Source of the DNA: Ophiosphaerella korrae
Lineage: Eukaryota; Ascomycota; Dothideomycetes; Pleosporales; Phaeosphaeriaceae
Assembly (NCBI GenBank): GCA_028456385.1
Contig: JALNQF010000347.1
Location: 1 to 43,480 of the forward strand
Length of the DNA stretch: 43,480 nucleotides
Reading direction: 5' to 3'
Shown: in pieces, positions 34,344-43,480 of the stretch
Position numbering within the stretch: the stretch's first letter is position 1
Layout: each line of letters starts with the position of its first letter
Translations under genes and position numbers: made by a program
The notes under the pieces: generated by a model
Database searches by the model: none
What the model was told of the DNA's origin: nothing
The model's input: the letters and a program-made list of their open reading frames with translations, nothing else

Positions 34344-37300
34344 GGTTATCTTCTAGTTCCTATATTTTTTCCTATAGTTACCCTTTCTCGTCTATACCTA
34401 TCTATTTTACTAAATAGTAGTTTCTACTATTATAGAACTAGTATACTAAGATTTCTTTAACTTCTTATTCTTTCTATTCTCTATACGTATCTACTTTATA
34501 TACTAGTAGTTCTACTTCTTATAGTACTTGTTCTAGTAAGGCTATATAGAATATTAGGTATATCTTTATCTTACTTAGTAGTTTTAGTTTAAATATAACT
34601 AGTGTAATTTTCTTCTTAATCTTATATAGTCCTATCTTAATATAGTCTAATTTTAGGCTTAGTTGTTTACTCTTAGTATTTTTCTATACTAACTATACTT
34701 TTTCTCTCTCTCTAAATTAAGGTCCCTATTTATACTTCTTGTTATAGTACTTTACTATTTAATTATATATAAATTCTACGTCTTATCTTAATTAATTGTA
34801 TATTTCTTTTATTCTATTTATAAAGTTTTCTTCTTATAAAGTCTAAGATTCTATATTTCTTAGTATTTAATATATATTAGGTTTAAGTCTATAGTTTATA
34901 AAGAAGGGTAATACTCTTATTACTATATTCTTTACGCTATTATATGCTAACTATACTATAGGTAGTAGCTATATCTAATTATTCTAGTTGTAGTTAAGAT
35001 AGTATCTTAGGTACTATTCTACTATCTAATTTATTCGTTCTAATTATCTATCTATTTGTAGATAATATACTATTAATATAGTATATTGTATTCCTAATTA
35101 TACTATTATTGTTTTTTATAGCTTTAATATAAATCGTATATCTTTATCTATAATAATTTTATCTAGTATACTATATTAGCTTATTATAGTTTTTAGAACC
35201 TAATATATAGTAACCTCTATCTTACTTTTCTCTTTATATAGTGTAAAGTACGTATACTTTATAAGTTTATCTACTATTATTAGGATTCTATTATACTTAA
35301 CTCCTAATATTAAGTTCTTTAACTTAGGTAGTTTTATAATAAAATCTATTATTATTATTCTTTAGAGTTACTTTAGTACTTTAACTAGTTATAGTATCCT
35401 ATATAGTATATATCTATTATACTTATTTCTATAATATTCTATATAGTCTTGTAGTACTTCTTCTACTAGTTATCTTACTCTTAGGATGTAATAGTCTCTT
35501 AAGAGCCTATTTAGTATTTTTTTAATTCCTTAGTATCTATATACTAGTAGTTTATAAAATCGTCGTATAAATTCTGTTTAGATTTTACCTAGAATATATA
35601 TTCTTCTATAGGCTAGTGTTAGTCCTTCTTAAGTTTCTAACTTCTTTATTTCTTTAGGTACTTCTTGCGTTATTTTCTAAATCTATTTATCTAGCTTACT
35701 ACTCGTTCTTTTAAGTATAGTAGCTATTTTAGGTATATTTAAAACTAAATATCCTTCTTTGTTTTTAACTAGAACTATACTAGTAGCGCTTACTTCTTCT
35801 TATAAGTCTAGTCTTCTACTAAGGGCGTCTATAAATTAGTTATCTTTCCCTTTTATATATATAATTTCTATATTAAATATTAATAGGAATTCCTACTATC
35901 TTATATATTATTATAATAGTTCTTTATTTAATATAAATCTTATAAGATTTCTATAGTCTATATAGACTTTTGTTTAGTATTTTACTCTTTATAGGTATAC
36001 TCTCTATTATTTAAATACTTTATAGATTACTAGTATCTCTTTATTATAGATTAAGTAGTTAAGTTCTACTATTTTTATCTTCTTAGAGAAGTATTTAACT
36101 AGATATTCCTTTTTAGTCTATAAGTCTTCTTATATTAGTGCTATTTTATAGACTAAATTAGATGTATCTATTTTTACTATTACTAGTAGATCTAGGTTAT
36201 ATATTCTAATAACTAGTTTTTCTATAAACTTTCTTTTAATCTTATTAAATACTTTATTATATTTCTTTATCTATTTAAATAGCGTATCTTTTTTTATAAG
36301 TCTTATTATAGGTTCTATATCTTTAGACTATCTTTCTATTAACTTTCTATAAAAGTTAGCTAACCTATAAAACTATTATACTTCTTTTAGGTTTTTTAGT
36401 ATTAGCTATTTATTATTTAATCTAATTTTTTCTAGATTAATTTTAATTTTTCCTAGTTCTATAATAAACCTAAGGAAATCTATTTCTTTTATATAGAACT
36501 CGTATTTTCGTATCTTAAGAAATAGTTTACTATCTACTAGTTTTTCTAGTACCTTGTGTATATATTGTATATATTCTTCTTCTATTTCTAAGAATATAAA
36601 GATGTTGTCTAAGTATATAAATATAAATACGTCTAAGTACTCTCTTAGTACTATATTAATTCTTTCTTAGAATACTACTAGTGCGTTTATTAAGCTAAAT
36701 AGTATAACTAAGTATTTGTATAGTCTATATTATATTCTAAATACTATTTTCTACTTATTACCTTTCTTAATTCTAATCTAGTAGTAGGCGTTCTAGATAT
36801 CTAATTTTGTAAAGATTCTTACTCTTTATAGCTTATCTTGTATTTTATCTATTTATAGTAATAAGTATTAATTTTTATATATAATTACGTTAGTTTTCTT
36901 AAAATCTACGTAGAGTCTTTTATTACTTATTCTCTTCTTATCTATAAATATAAGTCTATATACTACTAAAGATTTAGATTCTTATATATATCTTTTTCTA
37001 ATTGTATTTTTAATAAATACTCGTTTAATCTTAGATTCTTCTTCTATTTTTCTATAGACTAGGCTCTATCCTATATCTTTATTTTCTTTTAGGTCTATTA
37101 CTAAATCCTATAGCTAATATTCTAGAAGGTAGTCTTCTAGCTCTATAATCTACTTTTCCTATTTCTTATATTCTTTAGAGAATTCTCTTTTATAGGTATT
37201 TATATTAGCCTTTAGTGTATCTATTCTATAGTAATTAATCTTCTTTATTCTCTAATTAATGTATAGGTTAGTTATCTATAACTATAGTATTCTTAGTATT

Positions 37301-39738
37301 ATATCTTATTCGTTATTACTTGTTGTTATATCTATAACTATATTCTTAATTGTTATCCTTTCTAGTTCTAATGTAGAGGAGGTTATCTTAAACCTAATTA
37401 GTTCCTAGAATAGTTTTCCTTTAATTATACTTAGTTGTTAAGAGTATTTCTTTATTATATAACATATTCTTTATATTTCTATAAACTTCTTTTATATAAA
37501 GTTTCTTGTAGCTCTACTATTAATTATTAATTATACTTTCTTTCTTTAGTATATTCCTATTTTTGTAATATATAGGCCTCTTATACCTTCTAGCTTTTCT
37601 TGTTTAGGTAATTTTATAAATTATCTATCTTTCTAGAGCTATAGCCTTACTTTAAGTTTATATTCTTTATGTTTTAGATATTTATTATACTTATATTTAT
37701 ACTATAGTCCTCCTTAGACGCATTTTTTAGATAGTTTTAGTCTAGGCTTTATTACTACGTAACCTTCTTCTAGTATTATTTCTTATCCTTAGATATATTT
37801 TACTAGAATTACTCTTATATAATCGTAGCCTCTTCTTCTTATAAGCTATATACTATAGTTTGCTTTAGAGTTCCTATATATAATACAATTCTTATCTAAG
37901 TATAATATCTATAATACTTTAAAATATACTAAGTATTTTAGGTCTATTATTTTGTTATCCCCTTCTTAGTATTTATCTTTTCTAGGTATATCTATTATTA
38001 AAATATAGTATACTACTAGTACTTTTAGTATATAGGCTTTGTTAATCTATTATATTTTTCTTATAAGATATTACTATTCTTTTTATATAGGTATTTTTCC
38101 TACTATAACTATATATTACTTTATCTATTCTTAGAATAGTATAAACTTTATTTCTTTAGAATTACGTTCTTTCTAGTCTTTGTACGCTTCCTCTATACTT
38201 ATAACTATTAAGTATATTTAAATAAATTTCTATTCTTTATTTTATTCTTCTATATCTATTATTATATAGCTATTATAGCTATATATATCTAGCTAGGCGT
38301 ACTTTATACCTTTTATACTAACTTGTTTCTTACTTCTTTATAGTCCTTTAGAAGAAGCTATAGTAGTCTTTTTATCTAGTACTAGTTCTTTAGCCTAAAT
38401 TAATAGAACCTAGGGTTTCTCTTCTAAGTCTTCTATTAGTAAGTCTATTACGTACGCTATCTCTTTTAGCTACGCTTTTGTTTTTTCTTTTATTGCTACT
38501 ACTCTATTTCTCTATTATAGGAAATACCCTACTCTTTACTTACTAAAAAGATATATATAGTAGTTGTCTTTATAATAAAAGATCTAATAGAGTATTACGT
38601 ATTATATTTCTTTACTCTTAGCTACTTTCTCTTAGGGTTTAGCCTATACTTATAGTACTTCTTTCTTCTTTTTAGTTATCTTTAACTATATTTCTTTTTT
38701 TAGGTCTTTACTTCTATAATCTTTTACAAAGTATCTTAGTTTTCTATATTTATAGTATACTATATCCTTTTTCTTCTTTAATTAGTAGTCTTTTACGTAG
38801 TAACCTTTCTTACTATAGTTAAAATACGTAAAGTCTTTATTCTTCTTCTTCTTCTTGTCTTTATTAGCGTTAAGGATTATAGAGTCTCTAACGTCCTAGT
38901 TTCTAGTTTAGTTCTTATACTTATTCTTTTTCTATTCTTAAAGATTGTTATTAATTTAGATTACTTATTACTTTAGAGCTTTTAGTATCCTAGGTTTTTC
39001 TATATATATTATTTTGTATTAGATTTTTGTATTTAGTCCTTGTTTAAATTATAATATTAGGGTTAATTTATTCTATTCTATATTTTAGAATAGTTATTTA
39101 AATTATAATATATATTTAGGAATACTCTTACTTTATATAAGCCTTTTAAGTTTCTCTTTAGCTTATTAGGTAATATCTATATCCCTAAATACTACTCTTA
39201 TTTATTTAGTAAAGTATTTATAACTTCTAAAAATAGCTCTAGTTTTATCTTTCTAGGTTATTAGAGAGTATATTATATAGTCTATCTAGTAAGGTTTATA
39301 CTATCTTATTATATCTTCTTTAAAGTATAATCTAATATATATTACCTTCTTTTCTTTTATATTAAAGTATAGTACTTATATATCTATCTAGAGTTATACA
39401 AACACTATAAAGGGTCTTAATTTCTCTCTTATTCTATTAAACTTCTTAAAGATAAGTATTTTAGGTAGTTTCTTTGTTGCACTTATCTCTAGTCGTTAGG
39501 TAATTAATTCTATTTAGTTTTAGCCTTTAATAATAGCTTTAATTTATACTTTATTTTACTTTAAATAGTTTTGTAGTTTCTTGTTCTATATTTCTAGAGC
39601 TTTAATTATTATTTTTATATCTTCTTTCTTAGATATTAAATTATTTATATAGTTTTTAATATTCTTCTATACTATATTATCTAACTTATAACTACTTATA
39701 GGTACTTTAGCTACTTTCTTAGTTAAATTTTCTACTAT
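34312..39738 (-). pseudogene. Element H gag-pol (RIP-inactivated)
   Basis: 5,427 nt in one phase, one codon longer than A. Start ATA 39738..39736 (formerly ATG), Gag with two knuckles around 38700-38840, protease, RT, RNase H, integrase with Glu kept (LERIN context near 35040) and a Gln CAA intact two codons before TD. The chromodomain ends at TAA 34314..34312. The most nearly length-perfect minus-strand copy after A. Confidence 0.93.
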
Positions 39739-39799
39739 TGTGTTAGCTAGACTATACGCTACTTACGCTTCGCTTCTTGTAATAACTAAATTAGTAAGG

Positions 39800-40238
39800 T
39801 GTAATATGTTTACTATAGTCGACTTCCTAATACCTAGGAGTATTAGTAAATTAAGAGGTAATAACAAAAGTTTATATTATAATCTACAATAGGCTATAAA
39901 TAATAGAAGATGTTTTGTAACTATTTTAGTATTATCGCTCGTAGTTAATAATTAAATTACTAATACTATCCTAATAATGTGTATTGCTACTAGCTATATA
40001 CCTAGGCTTCTTAGCTAGCTTCGTGCTTTATATTTACTAAGATCGCGAATTACAAATTTATTACGTACTTAGCTTTATACTTCGCGTTTACTAAGATTGC
40101 AAATTGCGAATTTATTACGTATCTCTATTATAATTAGTCTCTTAGTTTAGTTTGTTATCCTATAGATTATATGTGTTGTCGTTATCTATAGTAAGGCTAA
40201 TTAGTTTAAATTAGTTTTCTCTTATTATAGCTATAATA
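39800..40238 (-). repeat. Element H 5' LTR, 439 bp
   Basis: Starts TGTAATATG, ends GCTATAATA, same length as the other H LTR. The leader and priming region lie at 39765-39799 on the minus strand. Confidence 0.93.
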
Positions 40239-40243
40239 GTAAT
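40239..40243 (+). repeat. TSD of element H, right copy (GTAAT)
   Basis: Identical to 33215-33219. Confidence 0.9.
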
Positions 40244-41192
40244 CTATTACGTAGTAACTTTTCTTACTATAGTTAAAGTACGTAAAGTCTTTATTCTTTT
40301 TCTTCTTTCTATCTTTATTAGCGTTAACGACTATAAGGTCTCCTTTATTGTAGTTCTAGGTATAACCTTTATATTTATTTTTCTTCTATTCTTAAACATT
40401 ATTATTAATCTATATTACCTATTATTTTAGAGCTTTTAGTATTCGTAGCTTTTCTATATAAATTATTTTGTATTAGATTTTTAAGTTTAATCTTTATTTA
40501 AATTGTAATATTAAGGCTAATTTATTCTATTCTATATTTTATAATAGTTATTTAAACTATAATATATATTCTAGAATACTCTTATTTTATATAAGCTTTT
40601 CTAGCCTTTCCTTAGCCTATTATATAATATCTATATCCCTAAATACTACTCTTATTCGTCTAGTAAAGTATTTATAACTTCTAAAGATAGTTCTAGTTTT
40701 ATCTTTCTAGGTTATTAAGGCGTATATTATATAATCTATCTAGTAAGGTTTAAACTATCTTATTATATCTTCTTTAAGGTACATTCTAATATATATTACC
40801 TTCTTTTCTTCTATATTAAAGTATAGTACTTATATATCTATCTAGAGTTATACTAAAGCTATAAAAGGTTTTAATTTTTCCCTTATCTTATTAAATTTCT
40901 TAAGTATAGGTATCTTTAGTAGTTTCTTTGTTGCACTTATTTCTAGGCGTTACGTAATTAATTCTATTTAGTTTTATCCTTTAATAATAGCTTTAATTTA
41001 TACCTTGTTTTACTTTATATATTCCTAGAGTTCCTTATTTTAAGTCTATAATACTTTAATTACTATTTTTATATTTTTTTTCTTAGAGATTAAGTTATTT
41101 ATATATTCTCTAACTACTTTCTATATATTATTATCTAACTTATAACTACTTATAGGTGCCTTAGCTACTTATCTAGTTAAAATTTCTACTAT
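40244..41192 (-). pseudogene. Element G gag-pol, 5' part (Gag to first zinc knuckle)
   Basis: From ATA 41192..41190 (formerly ATG) through the Gag core to the first CCHC knuckle near 40270, then cut by H. Homologous over its length to A 5326-6270. Confidence 0.9.
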
Positions 41193-41253
41193 TATATTAG
41201 CTAGACTATACACTACTTACACTTTACTTCTCTTAATAACTAAATTAGTAAAG

Positions 41254-41694
41254 TATAATAAGTGTACTAGAGTTAACTTTCTAATAACTCTTAGGTTATT
41301 AGTAGATTAAAAGGTAATAACAAAAGCTTATATTATAATTAGTAATAACTATAAATAATAGTTAATTTGTGTATACAATATTAAGTATTAGCGTTCTAGG
41401 TTAGAGATTAGATTACTAATATTATCCTAATAATATATATTATTACTAACTATATACCTATATTTCTTAGCTAGCTTTATACTTTGTGTTTACTAAGATT
41501 GCAAATTATAAATCTATTACGTACTTAGCTTTATACTTTGTATTTACTAAGATTGCAAATTGCAAATCTATTATATATCTTAGTTGTAGTTAGTTTCCTA
41601 GTTAAGTTCGTTGCCCTATAGATTATACGCGCTATCGTTATCTAAGGTTAGGCTAATTAGCTTAAATTAGTTTTCTCTTGTTACAACTATAATA
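41254..41694 (-). repeat. Element G 5' LTR, 441 bp
   Basis: Pairs with 20530-20970. Starts TATAATAAGTG, ends AACTATAATA. The TSD TAGTG follows. Confidence 0.93.
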
Positions 41695-41699
41695 TAGTG
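41695..41699 (+). repeat. TSD of element G, right copy (TAGTG)
   Basis: Identical to 20525-20529, closing the 21-kb nest. Confidence 0.9.
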
Positions 41700-41797
41700 T
41701 TTATTTCTAAGCGCTTATTCTAGAGCGTTTACTCTAGAGTACTTATTCTTAAGTATTTACTCTAGAGCGTTTGCTCTAGAATATTTACTACTAAATA
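41700..41797. repeat. Seven 14-bp tandem repeats
   Basis: Seven consecutive 14-mers with consensus YTTAYTCTAGAGCG (for example 41714-41727, 41728-41741, 41756-41769), degenerating at both ends. A minisatellite outside the gypsy nest, possibly in the LTR or leader of the retroelement that follows. Confidence 0.85.
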
Positions 41798-42122
41798 GTT
41801 ATATATTCTACTACACTATATTACCTAGCCTAATTACGTATAATATAATACTTAAAAGAATATTTAGGTCTCTTAATATAAAGCTTATACTTAACTCTTA
41901 TAACTAGACTTAAGAAAAAAAAAGAGTCTAAATACTACTAGAAATAGAAGTTATATAATTATAAGTTTATAATTTTATAAAATACTTTAAAATAATAAAA
42001 CTTTAAGTAATTACTTTTATAGCTATAAATAACCTAAATACTAAAACCTAAGTACTTATTTAGTTACTAGAAGTATACTTTAATATTAAAAGATAAATTA
42101 AAGTAAATAAGTATCTAGAGAC
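41798..42122. other. Possible leader of the right-edge retroelement
   Basis: AT-rich, RIP-altered sequence between the 14-bp repeats and the recognisable Gag frame. No LTR boundary, gene or RNA seen. The Gag frame may begin as early as about 42063 but is too degraded to fix. Confidence 0.4.
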
Positions 42123-43480
42123 TTCTTAAGCTGTAGTAAACCTATAGTTAGTAATACTTTTTATAATAAGGCTATAATTTTAAAAAAACCTTTTACTACT
42201 ATTTTAGAATAGTATAAGACTTTAGTATTAGAATAATATAGTACGTATAAGTTTCGACTTTTATAGTTATATTAAGTATATAAACCTAAACTACTATATT
42301 AATAATTATAAAGAAAGATAAGCTTTAATACTTAATAGATAGATTTAGTTTAATTTAAAAACTAGAAGATACTAATAAAGTATAGAGCTAAATTACTAAG
42401 AGTTTATTAAATAGATTAGAGTAAAAAGTAACTAGAATAATATAATAATCTAGTATATCTAGTAGAGAATATAAGACTTAAAATATAGAGAAATAAACTC
42501 TTAGGTAATACTAAACTCTATAGTATAATAGCTAGTATAGCTTTAGATAATTGTAGTAATAAACTTACTTAAGAGTATAATAAATAATTTAGAAAAAGAA
42601 AGAATAGTAAGTATAAAAGAATATAATAGATTCTAGATATAGTAACTAAAAATAAAAAAGATCTAGTAAATAAAAATATTACTAAAACTACATATATTAT
42701 TATAGTAAAGTTTAAGACCTAAAAGCTCTTAGTATATATTCTAGCGATATAAAATAATTACAAAAAAGAAGCTAAATTTTTTAAATCTAAGTAAACTTAA
42801 TTTAATAATATAGAAATAGAAATAGATCTAAAATAACTTTTTAAAAAAATAGATAAACAAAAGAACTATATAAAGAAGCTTAAGTAGATTAATACTTTAA
42901 AATTAAATACTAAAGAAGTAATATAAAAAGTAATAAAAGTACTAGTATCTCTACTTATATAAATACTCTTAGCTAATATACTAGGTCTTCTTAAGAAGCT
43001 TATAAAGCTAACTTTTATAATAAATAAGTTAAAAGAATTTATAAATATAAAAGTAATAGTAAGTATAACTAAAGACTTAAAAGAAACGCTTTAGAGCTCT
43101 AAGAGACTACTTATAGCATTATTCTAGAATAGCCCTTACTTATATATAATAAATACTAATATTTCTAACTAAGTAATAGTAGAAGCTATAAATAGAAAAA
43201 TTATTAGATATAGAGCTTATAGACTATTAAGCTCTACTAAAGTACTTTTTATTATACTTATATACTTTACTAGTTTTATAGCTAATATAAATATAGTAAA
43301 AGAGTACTTAGAATATAACTAACTTAGTAGGATTAAAAGACTTAGAAAAGAATACCTAAAAGTAATAATCTAGGTCTATAGGACTAGACTACTAGCCTTA
43401 CTTAACTTAGGAGTAGAACTTAATATAATCTACCTTAAAATAGCTCTAGCTACTAGCTTAAGTATAACTTCTATACCTAA
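42123..43480 (+). pseudogene. Gag-protease of a second, unrelated retroelement (runs off window)
   Basis: A plus-strand frame with codons starting at multiples of 3 and stops only where Gln or Trp is expected. The N-terminal part (to about 42360) looks Pro/Gln-rich before RIP. The middle is Lys-rich and Gag-like, and from about 42980 there is an ANILGL-KKLIKLTF segment. Near the right edge LLALLNLGVELNII (Asn codon at 43404) fits the retropepsin motif LLALLDSGAELNII after RIP, followed by ATSLSITSIP. No similarity to Gag of the six chromoviruses and no CCHC knuckle in this part. Family not recognised; RT and integrase would lie beyond 43480. Confidence 0.65.

Larger units (their letters stand above)
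33220..40238 (-). mobile_element. Element H: complete gypsy chromovirus, 7,019 bp
   Basis: 439-bp LTRs (33220-33658 and 39800-40238) with perfect TSDs. Same orientation and LTR type as its host G and as A. Inserted between the zinc knuckles of G Gag. Confidence 0.95.

Noticed and set aside
41700..41797. CRISPR array
   Set aside because: Units are 14 bp with no spacers and the context is eukaryotic. It is a simple tandem repeat.
1..43480. Mitochondrial or plastid genome because of very high AT
   Set aside because: Nested LTR retrotransposons with TSDs and directional CpA depletion are nuclear features. No mitochondrial genes, tRNAs or rRNAs were seen.

Overview
This window looks like a heterochromatic, gene-free AT block from a filamentous ascomycete (Pezizomycotina). 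Almost every base is explained by nested Ty3/gypsy LTR retrotransposons destroyed by repeat-induced point mutation (RIP). CpA and TpG are nearly absent, TpA is in large excess, CpT and CpG survive, and ancestral Gln and Trp codons now read TAA or TAG. No host gene, tRNA, rRNA or CRISPR array was seen. The species cannot be named. An AT isochore, a subtelomere or a centromere would all fit.

Left block (1-20008). Element C (minus, only its right-hand 5' LTR present, 19583-20008) is the oldest layer. It is split by element A (minus, 1-6772, left end off the window) and by element B (plus, 8062-15056, complete, TSD TAAGA). A 521-bp spacer (20009-20529) follows.

Right block (20530-41694). Element G (minus, 441-bp LTRs, TSD TAGTG) is complete but split into three pieces by F (plus, 21868-28972, TSD AGGTT) and H (minus, 33220-40238, TSD GTAAT). 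Removing F and H leaves a 7.03-kb element. After G come seven 14-bp tandem repeats and the Gag-protease part of an unrelated plus-strand retroelement that runs off the right edge.

The six gypsy copies share one plan: LTR, gag with two CCHC knuckles, aspartic protease, RT, RNase H, HHCC/DDE integrase, C-terminal chromodomain, then about 0.65-0.7 kb before the 3' LTR. Gag to chromodomain lies in one frame of about 1,807 codons, so these are chromoviruses with a single Gag-Pol. They fall into two LTR groups: A/G/H, and B/F with C related to it.

The region after the chromodomain is the most interesting part. (i) A frame on the opposite strand of 115-133 codons, starting at a RIP-altered ATG and ending over the 3' end of the chromodomain, is kept in phase in all six copies. 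(ii) A sense-strand frame, in phase with Gag-Pol, runs through the polypurine tract into the U3 of the 3' LTR in the five copies where this can be followed, and its LTR-encoded tail is recognisable in every LTR type. Both look like real, formerly coding accessory genes.
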